NCBI GenBank assembly: GCA_047974415.1
Contig: JBKECH010000065.1
Span: 1-64,000, forward strand
Source: JBKEAJ01 sp047974415
GTDB lineage: Bacteria; Bacteroidota; Bacteroidia; Bacteroidales; Prolixibacteraceae
DNA: 64,000 nt
Direction: 5' to 3'
Below are positions 8,769 to 16,446 of this stretch, piece after piece (within the stretch, counting starts at the first letter, position 1; every line of letters starts with the position of its first letter). A program made the translations under genes and the position numbers. Under the pieces are notes generated by a model. It saw only the letters and a list, made by a program, of their open reading frames with translations. It was not told where the DNA came from and ran no database searches.

Positions 8769-11237
8769 TTATTCTTCGCGTAGCATTTGCTCTAAAGTTA
8801 TCTCGTCGCTAATTAAAACCTGACGGGGTTTGCTACCCTCCGCTGGCCCAACAATACCAGCAGCTTCCAATTGGTCCATTATCCGACCTGCCCTATTATA
8901 TCCAATGGAGAATTTTCGTTGAATCATAGACGTCGACCCCATCTGCCCTCCCACTACTATCTTGGCAACGTCTTCAAACAGCGAGTCCCTCTCGCCTAGG
9001 TCATTCAATGAAGAACCACCTTCCTCTTCGCTAGTGTATTCAGGGAGCATAAATGCAGTTGGATAACTCTGCTGATCTTCAATAAAATCAACAATATGTT
9101 CTACTTCTGGAGTATCCACGAACGCACACTGCACCCTAATCATCTGATTCCCTTGACTTATCAACATATCACCTTTACCTATTAGCTGGTTTGCTCCAGG
9201 CGCATCCAAAATTGTACGAGAATCAATCATCGATGCTACCTTAAAAGCAATACGCGTCGGAAAGTTTGCTTTTATTATCCCTGTAATAATATTTGCAGAC
9301 GGACGCTGTGTGGCAATAATCATATGTATCCCCACAGCTCTTGCCAATTGTGCTATACGAGCTATAGGTAGCTCTATCTCTTTACCTGCTGTCATTATTA
9401 GGTCTGCAAATTCATCTATCAGCACTACAATGTAAGGCAAGTATTTATGTCCATTTGTAGGATTCAAACGTCGTGATATGAATTTGCCGTTATACTCTTT
9501 TATATTTCTGCTACCTGCTTTTTTCAGCAAGTCGTAGCGAGTATCCATCTCTATATTCAAAGAATTAAGAGTACTCTTAACCTTCTGGACATCAGTAATT
9601 ATAGGCTCTTCCTCATTAGGAAGTTTTGCCAGATAGTGCTTTTCTATTTTCGAATATAAACTCAACTCCACCTTTTTGGGGTCGATCATAACAAATTTCA
9701 GTTCTGCAGGGTGTTTTTTGTACAACAAGGACGTAATAATAGCATTCATACCTACAGACTTACCTTGACCTGTCGCTCCAGCAACCAAAGCGTGTGGCAT
9801 CTTTGCCAAATCAGCACAAAAAGTCTCGTTAGAGATTGTCTTGCCCAGCGCAAGTGGCAATTCCGCTTTCATAGTCTGATATTTCTTAGATGCAATGATA
9901 GAACGCATCGACACTATCTCGGGGTTCTGATTTGGCACTTCTATACCTATCGTTCCTCGTCCTGGTATCGGTGCTATTATACGTATACCCAGAGCCGCCA
10001 AGCTCAATGCAATATCATCCTCCAAGCCCTTAATCTTGGAAATACGAATACCTGGAGCAGGTACTATCTCATACAAGGTAATGGTTGGTCCTATTGTTGC
10101 TTTTATTTTTACGATTTCAATTTTATAATGTTTAAGCGTCTCTACTATCTTATTCTTGTTTGCAAGTAGCTCTTCTTCGGTTACTTTAGCTTCTCCCGAC
10201 TGATGATCTACTAGAAAATCTAAAGATGGGAACCTGAAAGTAGACAAATCCAGACGAGGATCGTAATCTTCTGATGGCAACGACTTTAGCTGCTTTTCGT
10301 TTGCTGGTGGCGATACCTCAAAGTTGTCAACATCCTCTTTCTTTGCAGTTTCAGTCTCAAAATCAATATCCGACGAAGTGCGCACGAGCTCTAACAGCTT
10401 GGGGTCTAGCAATTCTGGCTGTATGATATCGCCACTATCCGTATGACTTCCTGATTCCGAAGTGTCCTCACCAGAAGTATCTACACGCGATTCTGAGCTT
10501 TCAATATTGTCAGTTTCTACAGTCTGAACTTGCTCTTCGATATCAGACACTTTATTAAGAGGGCTTACATCATTTTTTCGATATGATCTATTAGGCTCCT
10601 CACCTTTCTCAGCCACCTGCCTTCGAGGTTCCAGCAGGCTTTTAATGAACGGAAGAACTCTATTAAATGCAAGTATCAAAATCACGAATAATACAAAAAG
10701 TACAAGTAAAAAAGATACCACTCTCCCACACATGGTTATTAACACCCTGCTCATTCCATAGCCATACTTTCCCGAAAGATAAAATAATTCGGTGTTGTTA
10801 TTGGGCACAAATAACCCTAGAAATACAGACAACCAAAACATTGCTCCCACCAGAAACACTATCCTTACAAAGGCTTTTTTTGGCTTATTGGCACATAGTT
10901 TTGTACCAATGTAAAATAATATTACGACTAAAAAAAAGGCCCCCAAACCGAACCCCCTGTTAATACACATGTCGCTAAAATAATTGCCAATATGTCCTCC
11001 TCCGTTTTCAGTCGCAGCATCGGTCTTGTGCACTTGTTCGCTTATTGGCACATTCAGCTTACTCTGATCATGCTCTCCTGTATAGAAGTAAGAAATGAAG
11101 GAAAGCAAACAAAAAGCAGATAATATTAAAAATAAAATTCCAAGAATCACTCGGATTTTTTCAAATTTACTTACGCTATCCATGTCCTTCTTCTGCCCTC
11201 TTGATGTTCCCATACTTTGTTGTCTATTGCTATTCAC
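8769..11237 (-). CDS. ftsK: DNA translocase FtsK/SpoIIIE
   Basis: The 822-residue protein has an N-terminal region with about four membrane helices (residues 25-210) that anchors it at the septum. An acidic low-complexity linker (about 215-330) follows, then the alpha/beta motor domains with Walker A GATGQGKS near residue 485 and Walker B IVVLIDEFADLI. The C-terminal gamma winged-helix (RKFSIGYNRAGRIMDQLEAAGI) would read polar KOPS-like sequences. It pumps chromosome dimers apart at the division site and activates XerCD. Length is normal for the Bacteroidales form. The stop codon is 42 bp before the lolA-like start. Confidence 0.96.
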   Translation of the reverse strand: MNSNRQQSMGTSRGQKKDMDSVSKFEKIRVILGILFLILSAFCLLSFISYFYTGEHDQSKLNVPISEQVHKTDAATENGGGHIGNYFSDMCINRGFGLGAFFLVVILFYIGTKLCANKPKKAFVRIVFLVGAMFWLSVFLGLFVPNNNTELFYLSGKYGYGMSRVLITMCGRVVSFLLVLFVLFVILILAFNRVLPFIKSLLEPRRQVAEKGEEPNRSYRKNDVSPLNKVSDIEEQVQTVETDNIESSESRVDTSGEDTSESGSHTDSGDIIQPELLDPKLLELVRTSSDIDFETETAKKEDVDNFEVSPPANEKQLKSLPSEDYDPRLDLSTFRFPSLDFLVDHQSGEAKVTEEELLANKNKIVETLKHYKIEIVKIKATIGPTITLYEIVPAPGIRISKIKGLEDDIALSLAALGIRIIAPIPGRGTIGIEVPNQNPEIVSMRSIIASKKYQTMKAELPLALGKTISNETFCADLAKMPHALVAGATGQGKSVGMNAIITSLLYKKHPAELKFVMIDPKKVELSLYSKIEKHYLAKLPNEEEPIITDVQKVKSTLNSLNIEMDTRYDLLKKAGSRNIKEYNGKFISRRLNPTNGHKYLPYIVVLIDEFADLIMTAGKEIELPIARIAQLARAVGIHMIIATQRPSANIITGIIKANFPTRIAFKVASMIDSRTILDAPGANQLIGKGDMLISQGNQMIRVQCAFVDTPEVEHIVDFIEDQQSYPTAFMLPEYTSEEEGGSSLNDLGERDSLFEDVAKIVVGGQMGSTSMIQRKFSIGYNRAGRIMDQLEAAGIVGPAEGSKPRQVLISDEITLEQMLREE

Positions 11238-11310
11238 CTAAATTATTTTTCATTTTTAAATCGTGCCTGAACTAAAAAGCCAACACAAACGCCCGTAAAT
11301 ACTGCAAACT

Positions 11311-11379
11311 AATAACTTACACACACAAATAACTAATTTACAAAATGAACATAACGCCGATATTTATGGGGCCCTAAAT
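11311..11379 (+). mobile_element. family A insertion element, partial copy 4
   Basis: CTTACACACACAAATAACTAATTTACAAAATGAACATAACG matches, with divergence, the right half of the family in the same loop orientation as the copy at 13431. The left half is absent. The element reaches the stop codon of the adjacent kinase-like gene. Confidence 0.5.
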
Positions 11380-12069
11380 AACTACACCTTTTATTTTTGC
11401 TGCCTCATACAGCAAGTCTACTGCTCGCAAAACAGAAAATGCCGACACATCAACCATCATACTAAAAGATGTTTTATGCTTCACTATACTATGCATTGAG
11501 TCTCTGAAATAATCACGAGCCTCTTCTGTTTTATTTATAAAAGCGGTCGCCTGCTTGAGGTCGTAATCATGAGCCTTCTGTATATTGCTCAGACGCCATG
11601 CGTAGTTAGCCTCCAGCCTAACATGCAAGGCGTTAACAATATCTGAATCTATAACATTCGCCGCTCTTCCAACTATTATGCAATGCCCTGAATTTGAAAA
11701 TGCTCGAACTACATCAAATACTGTTTTTCTCACAACCGATGGTGTAGCAGCATGTGGGTCTCCAAATGCCAACAACATCTCTTTCAAAATATCATCGCTT
11801 GTTTCGGCAAGCAACTTAGAGTACAATTCATCATTATTCATGGAAAGATGCCTTGCGCTCTCCTGAAATACCTCTTTACTCAAAACCCTCCACGGTATAT
11901 GTGAATGCTCATTTATCCGATCACAAAGCAACCGCGCTATCTTCATTCCACCACAGCCCGTTTGTCGAGATATAGTTATAACTGGCCCTGAAACTCGCTG
12001 TTCTTTCTCTATTTCTTGTTTATTCTTTTCTAAACGTCCGTTCATATACTCAAGAAGCGAATGTACCAT
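11374..12069 (-). CDS. cytidylate kinase-like protein (Cytidylate_kin2 family)
   Basis: The 231-residue protein has a P-loop-like start GPVITISRQTGCGGMKIARL (about residues 28-47), followed by a helical lid region. It ends with HKTSFSMMVDVSAFSVLRAV. The family resembles cytidylate kinase but lacks firm evidence for CMP as substrate, and many genomes have it alongside a true Cmk. No signal peptide is present. The gene is separated from ftsK by about 130 bp that include a partial repeat, so it is probably a separate unit. Confidence 0.82.
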   Translation of the reverse strand: MVHSLLEYMNGRLEKNKQEIEKEQRVSGPVITISRQTGCGGMKIARLLCDRINEHSHIPWRVLSKEVFQESARHLSMNNDELYSKLLAETSDDILKEMLLAFGDPHAATPSVVRKTVFDVVRAFSNSGHCIIVGRAANVIDSDIVNALHVRLEANYAWRLSNIQKAHDYDLKQATAFINKTEEARDYFRDSMHSIVKHKTSFSMMVDVSAFSVLRAVDLLYEAAKIKGVVI

Positions 12070-12191
12070 ACTATTGTTTATTTTTTAGTTACTCTCTCTA
12101 CAAAAATCAGAGCATAAAGTTATCAATATTTTTAATATCTACACCTATTTTCAACATCATTTTTCTCCACTTGCTTACTGAGCCTCTTAAT

Positions 12192-12338
12192 TAGATTCTG
12201 TCTATAAAGCCCAATATCTGCGCTATGCTCACTTTGCGAATTAGTCATTTACACAAGTAAACTCCCAATTCACAAAGTTTCACAAGCCTTGATATTAAAC
12301 TTTATAGTTCAGACTCCCGATATTATAGACAAACACTA
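12192..12338 (-). mobile_element. family A insertion element, copy 5 (147 bp)
   Basis: A complete copy in reverse orientation, from TAGATTCTGTCTATAAAG to TAGACAAACACTA, flanked by AT on both sides. Length is identical to the copy at 13431-13577, and the two lie in opposite orientation on either side of the DUF368 gene. Its central loop is inverted relative to that copy. The rest of the 12070-12390 gap shows nothing further that I can name. Confidence 0.85.
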
Positions 12339-12390
12339 ATTATTAGTATTTTCTGCTTAACTTCGCGGACAAATAAAAATTATAAAAACA

Positions 12391-13386
12391 ATGCTTATCA
12401 AAAGAATTGTAATATTTCTCAAGGGAATCATGATGGGGGCAGCAGACGTTATACCTGGCGTATCAGGAGGCACAATAGCTTTTATATCTGGAATTTACGA
12501 AGAATTGATAGAGAGTATAAACTCTATAAACCTGAAAAACACCAAGTTGCTATTCAGTCTAAAACTCAAACAGTTTTGGAAAGCAATCAACGGAAATTTT
12601 ATCCTTCCTCTGCTTCTCGGCATCATGTTTAGTATATTGACTCTTGCCAACAGCATAAGCTCGATTATGAACGCTCAAGAAGAAACTAAAGAAAAAGTAC
12701 TCCTCTGGTCATTTTTCTTCGGCCTAATAGTGGCTTCGGTAATTTACATGGGAAGAATGATTAAAAAATGGGATGTTAAAAGCATTTCATTCTTAGCTTT
12801 TGGATGCATATTTACTCTTACAGTATCAATGCTTTCGCCAACAAATGGCCCTGATTCTCTTTGGTTTATATTCATTTCGGGCATCATTGCAATTTGCGCT
12901 ATGATTCTCCCTGGCATCTCTGGATCTTTTATTTTACTGCTGATAGGAGCTTACTCAATCATTTTTGGTAAAATATCAGGTCTCTTGGAGGGCATCAGGA
13001 CAATGGATAGTAGCATGATTGCCTCAAACATTATACCCTTGTCAGTTTTTATATTGGGTTGTGCTATCGGCATCATAAGCTTTGCCAGACTTGTAAGCTG
13101 GCTATTCAAAAAGCATCATAATTCCACAATTGCTCTTCTTACTGGGTTCTTACTGGGTTCGCTTTTAAAAATATGGCCATGGAAAGAAACTGAACAATAC
13201 CGAACAAACTCACACGGGATAGAAATACCTTACATACAGACTAATATATGGCCATCAGAATTTGCAGAAATAAATGGTGACAGCTATTTAATACTTGCCA
13301 TTCTATTTGTAATCTTCGGATTTGCCATTCTATTTGGAGTCGAGATGCTAGGAAACAAACTAAAAAATAAAACTATAAACAGATGA
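12391..13386 (+). CDS. DUF368 polytopic membrane protein (PopT-like polyprenyl-phosphate transporter)
   Basis: The 331-residue protein has about eight hydrophobic segments. It has the family's two signature blocks: GAADVIPGVSGGTIAFISGIYEEL cut here to GAADVIPGVSGGT near residue 15, and the internal repeat CAMILPGISGSFILLL near 170. DUF368 proteins have been reported as undecaprenyl-phosphate translocases (PopT) that return the carrier lipid across the membrane for wall and glycan synthesis. That role is inferred by family membership. The gene stands alone and is bracketed by two inverted family A elements. Confidence 0.88.
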   Translation: MLIKRIVIFLKGIMMGAADVIPGVSGGTIAFISGIYEELIESINSINLKNTKLLFSLKLKQFWKAINGNFILPLLLGIMFSILTLANSISSIMNAQEETKEKVLLWSFFFGLIVASVIYMGRMIKKWDVKSISFLAFGCIFTLTVSMLSPTNGPDSLWFIFISGIIAICAMILPGISGSFILLLIGAYSIIFGKISGLLEGIRTMDSSMIASNIIPLSVFILGCAIGIISFARLVSWLFKKHHNSTIALLTGFLLGSLLKIWPWKETEQYRTNSHGIEIPYIQTNIWPSEFAEINGDSYLILAILFVIFGFAILFGVEMLGNKLKNKTINR

Positions 13387-13393
13387 AACCTTC

Positions 13394-13643
13394 ATGCAGT
13401 AGGCTATAGGCCGTAAACTATAAGCCTAACTAGTGTTTGTCCATAATGTCGGGAGTCTGAACTATAAAGTTAAATATCAAGGCTTGTGAAACTTTGTGAA
13501 TTAGTCATTTACACAAGTAAACTCCTAATTCACAAAGTGAGCATAACGCAGATACTGGACTTTATAGACGGACTCTAACTACACACAGGAGGATGATTAA
13601 TAAACCAGCAAAAGCAAAGCCTATGGCTTACAGCTTATTGTAG
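13394..13643 (+). repeat. family C repeat, interrupted by a family A element
   Basis: The outer parts (TGCAGTAGGCTATAGG ... and ... GGCTTACAGCTTATTGTAG) match, in reverse complement, the uninterrupted repeat at 50997-51090. The match is broken exactly by the 147-bp family A element at 13431-13577 plus a duplicated AC. The repeat's ends are imperfect inverted repeats (TGCARTARGCTRTARGC). It begins a few bases after the DUF368 stop codon. Confidence 0.75.
13431..13577 (+). mobile_element. family A insertion element, copy 6 (147 bp, nested)
   Basis: The best-preserved copy runs from TAGTGTTTGTCCATAATGTC to TATAGACGGACTCTA and is flanked by AC on both sides. Its centre is a long hairpin: ACTTTGTGAATTAG pairs perfectly with CTAATTCACAAAGT, with inner stem TTTAC/GTAAA and loop ACAA. 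Because it interrupts the family C repeat whose empty form is at 50997-51090, it is direct evidence of past transposition. Confidence 0.9.
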
Positions 13644-13655
13644 AATTTTAAACAC

Positions 13656-14408
13656 ATGAAATTATATGGTCTAATTGGATATCCATTATCACACTCGTTC
13701 TCAAAAACATTCTTTAATGACTTCTTCTCTAGCAAAAAAATAAATGCTAAATATGTCAATTATGAAATTGAAGATATAAATGCTCTGAGACTCATTCTAG
13801 AAGAAAATAAAGATCTCGTGGGACTAAATGTTACCATTCCACATAAAGTCAGCATAATACCATTCCTAGATAAAATTGATGATAGTGCACAAAACATCGG
13901 AGCTGTAAATGTCGTAAAAATCTTAAAAAACGAAGGTAAGGTTACACTTCATGGGTATAACAGTGATATTTTTGGATTCGTAGAAAGCCTTAAACCCTTT
14001 TTAATGCCACACCACAACAAGGCTCTAATACTAGGAACCGGTGGCGCATCAATGGCTGTTGCAAAGGGCTTAGACTCTTTGAATATCAGATACTCCTTTG
14101 TATCAAGATTTCCCAAAGAAAAAACAATTACATACAACGATTTAAACAAAGATATAATAAGCAAGACTAACATCATTGTAAACTGCACACCTTTAGGCAC
14201 ATACCCAAACATGGATTCTTGCCCACCAATACCTTACAAACATCTAAATAAACAACACCTGCTCTACGACTTAGTTTACAATCCTGCAAAAACAAAATTT
14301 CTCAGGCACGGAGAGAAGCAAGGCTGCCAAACAACAAATGGAGCTAACATGCTTAAGCTCCAAGCATTAAAGGCTTATAGCATATGGGATACAGCTCATT
14401 ATTTATAG
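13656..14408 (+). CDS. aroE: shikimate dehydrogenase
   Basis: The 250-residue enzyme reduces 3-dehydroshikimate to shikimate with NADPH in aromatic amino-acid synthesis. The substrate-binding serines are in GYPLSHSFSK (residues 8-17), the catalytic lysine in NVTIPHKVS (about residue 66), and the nucleotide-binding loop is GTGGASMAVAKGL (about 129). The C-terminal TTNGANMLKLQA is the typical substrate-contact block. It is slightly shorter than the E. coli enzyme but normal for Bacteroidales. It lies directly upstream of tRNA-Trp. Confidence 0.95.
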   Translation: MKLYGLIGYPLSHSFSKTFFNDFFSSKKINAKYVNYEIEDINALRLILEENKDLVGLNVTIPHKVSIIPFLDKIDDSAQNIGAVNVVKILKNEGKVTLHGYNSDIFGFVESLKPFLMPHHNKALILGTGGASMAVAKGLDSLNIRYSFVSRFPKEKTITYNDLNKDIISKTNIIVNCTPLGTYPNMDSCPPIPYKHLNKQHLLYDLVYNPAKTKFLRHGEKQGCQTTNGANMLKLQALKAYSIWDTAHYL

Positions 14409-14457
14409 TGGAAAATCTTTTTTGTTCGTCAAACTGCACGTTTTAAAATGTTTTTAT

Positions 14458-14465
14458 TAACTTTG
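14458..14465 (+). promoter_or_regulatory. -7 promoter element of tRNA-Trp
   Basis: TAACTTTG matches TAnnTTTG and ends 11 bp before the first tRNA base, the right distance for a tRNA transcript start. A good -33 element is not evident. Confidence 0.55.
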
Positions 14466-14476
14466 CAGTCGCAATT

Positions 14477-14549
14477 ACGGGTGTAGCTCAGTTGGTAGAG
14501 CACTGGTCTCCAAAACCAGGTGTCGGGAGTTCGAGTCTCTCCTCCCGTG
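14477..14549 (+). tRNA. tRNA-Trp (anticodon CCA)
   Basis: A 73-nt cloverleaf: acceptor ACGGGTG pairs with CTCCCGT except one T-T mismatch, the D arm is GCTCAGTTGGTAGAGC, the anticodon stem is CTGGT/ACCAG with loop CTCCAAA giving anticodon CCA, and the T arm is GGGAGTTCGAGTCTCTC. CCA is not encoded. It is followed immediately by a strong hairpin terminator. Confidence 0.95.
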
Positions 14550-14556
14550 CAAGGCT

Positions 14557-14587
14557 AAAAAAGGACGATAAAATCGTCCTTTTTTAC
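14557..14587. terminator. bidirectional intrinsic terminator
   Basis: AAAAAAGGACGAT and ATCGTCCTTTTTT form a 13-bp stem around a short A-rich loop. The A and T runs on each arm make it work in both directions, ending the tRNA-Trp transcript on the plus strand and the pgm transcript on the minus strand. Confidence 0.9.
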
Positions 14588-14606
14588 TTTCTTTCCAAGG
14601 GCTAAG

Positions 14607-16346
14607 CTATAGCCCTAGCTCTTTCATTATCGAATCTATCTTTAGCTCTGCTTCCTCCACCCTTGCATCGTATTCATCTATAGAGTCTAATGAGTCTCCT
14701 GCCATCTCAAAATAGAACTTTATCTTAGGCTCTGTTCCCGAAGGCCTTACGGTAATCTTCGTCTTGCCGTCTGTGAAAAACTGCAATACATTTGAAGGTT
14801 CTTCGAATCCTTCCAATTTAAAGACTTCTCCCGTCAAGCACCTACGTCCTTCTAGCTTCTGAAAATCTTTAAAAACACGTACTTTGTCGCCGAAAATGAT
14901 CGCTGGAGGATTATTGCGAAGCTTATCCATAATCTGTTTAATCTCGGATTCTCCCTTTTGTCCCTTACGCACCACATACTTCATGCGTTCGTAAGAAAAG
15001 GAATGCTCCGTATAGATACCTCTCAACACATCATATAAGCTCTTTTCTTGGTGCTTTGCCCATGCTGTTATTTCTGCCATTAAAGCACAAGAAGTAACGG
15101 CATCTTTATCTCTAACAAAATCTGAAGGCATGAATCCAAAGCTCTCTTCCCCGCCACCAATGTATTTTAGCTTTCCTTCGTTCCGCTTAACTATCCTTGC
15201 GATATATTTAAATCCAGTGTAAACATCATACAACTTCACTGAGAATTTCTTTGCCAGCTCGACAACGAGTTCTGTTGTCACAATTGTCTTGACTACAAAT
15301 TCATTACCTTTCAGCAGCTTGCGCTCGCTGTACTGATTCAATATATAATAAAGAAACAGCAATAAGGTCTGATTTCCATTGAGTATTACAAATTCGCCCT
15401 TGTCATTTTTGCATGCTACACCAATGCGGTCTGCATCTGGATCCGAAGCCAACACTACGTCAGCATCAACATCCTTACCCTTATCAAGAGCCATTTGCAT
15501 TGCCGACACTTCTTCCGGATTAGGAGATTCAACTGTGGGGAAGTCTCCACTAACTACATTCTGAGCATCTACACTAAATATATTAATGAAGCCATAAGCC
15601 CGGAGTGCTTTAGGAACCATATATACACCCGTTCCATGAATAGGTGTATATACAATCTTTATGTCCTTATGCTCTGATATTATGTCAGGATTTATTGATA
15701 CCAATTTCGATGCCTCGATAAATTTACTATCGACCTCCTCTCCTACAATTCTAATAAGAGACTCGTCAAAATTAAAGTTAACATCTTCGGGCTTAATCTT
15801 GCCAACTTCCTGAATAATAAGACCATCATGAGGAGCAACAACCTGCGCTCCATCTTCCCAATACACTTTATAACCATTATACTCCTTGGGGTTGTGGGAC
15901 GCTGTAATTACAATGCCACTCTGACAAGCATACTCTCTTATTAAGAATGACAACTCTGGAGTAGGTCGCAAAGACTCAAACAATAATGCTTCTATTCCAT
16001 TTGCGCTAAATATCTCTGCACATTTCCGAGCAAAAAGGGAGCTATTGTTTCTACAATCGTAGGCTATACCCACCTTTATGCTTCTTTGGTATGTGCTTTT
16101 CAAATAATTGCACAATCCTTGCGTGGCCGAGCCTACAGTATAGATATTCATTCTATTAGTGCCTGCTCCCATAATCCCTCGCAAACCACCTGTTCCAAAT
16201 GCTAAATCCTTGTAGAAAGCATCTATCAAACCAGACTTATCTTCAGCATTCATAAGCCTTTCGACTTCATCTCTTGTACCTTTATCATAGACATCAGACT
16301 GCCACGCCTGTGCCTTAACCATTACTTTTTCTAATAAATCACTCAT
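14607..16346 (-). CDS. phosphoglucomutase/phosphomannomutase
   Basis: I choose the start at 16346 (MSDLLEKVMVKAQAW), giving 579 residues, because an upstream frame to 16433 would run through a terminator and promoter. The phosphoserine loop is TASHNPKEYNGYK, the Mg-binding loop is DPDADRIG, the sugar-binding loop is GGGEESFG, and the phosphate-binding loop is RPSGTEPKIK, all in the expected order. It interconverts glucose-1-phosphate and glucose-6-phosphate (or the mannose equivalents), supplying GlgC and nucleotide-sugar synthesis. It has its own promoter overlapping the upstream terminator. Confidence 0.94.
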   Translation of the reverse strand: MSDLLEKVMVKAQAWQSDVYDKGTRDEVERLMNAEDKSGLIDAFYKDLAFGTGGLRGIMGAGTNRMNIYTVGSATQGLCNYLKSTYQRSIKVGIAYDCRNNSSLFARKCAEIFSANGIEALLFESLRPTPELSFLIREYACQSGIVITASHNPKEYNGYKVYWEDGAQVVAPHDGLIIQEVGKIKPEDVNFNFDESLIRIVGEEVDSKFIEASKLVSINPDIISEHKDIKIVYTPIHGTGVYMVPKALRAYGFINIFSVDAQNVVSGDFPTVESPNPEEVSAMQMALDKGKDVDADVVLASDPDADRIGVACKNDKGEFVILNGNQTLLLFLYYILNQYSERKLLKGNEFVVKTIVTTELVVELAKKFSVKLYDVYTGFKYIARIVKRNEGKLKYIGGGEESFGFMPSDFVRDKDAVTSCALMAEITAWAKHQEKSLYDVLRGIYTEHSFSYERMKYVVRKGQKGESEIKQIMDKLRNNPPAIIFGDKVRVFKDFQKLEGRRCLTGEVFKLEGFEEPSNVLQFFTDGKTKITVRPSGTEPKIKFYFEMAGDSLDSIDEYDARVEEAELKIDSIMKELGL

Positions 16347-16366
16347 TTTGTTGAATTTTACCTTAT

Positions 16367-16397
16367 CAAAAATAGTTCTAATATAATTCATATCAAA
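16367..16397 (-). promoter_or_regulatory. promoter of the phosphoglucomutase gene
   Basis: On the minus strand, TTTG (16397-16394), a 19-bp gap, then TATTTTTG (16374-16367) match the Bacteroidota -33/-7 consensus. The start codon lies about 20 bp downstream. The -33 element overlaps the T-run of the terminator that ends the preceding operon. Confidence 0.65.
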
Positions 16398-16427
16398 AAA
16401 AAGTGAGCCAAAATTTTGACCCACTTT
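16395..16427 (-). terminator. terminator of the T9SS-linked surface-protein operon
   Basis: On the minus strand AAAGTGGGTCAAAA pairs with TTTTGGCTCACTTT (14 bp including two G-U pairs) and is followed by a run of T. It lies 20 bp after the OmpA-family stop codon. Confidence 0.85.
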
Positions 16428-16446
16428 CTTCAATATGAATTATGAA

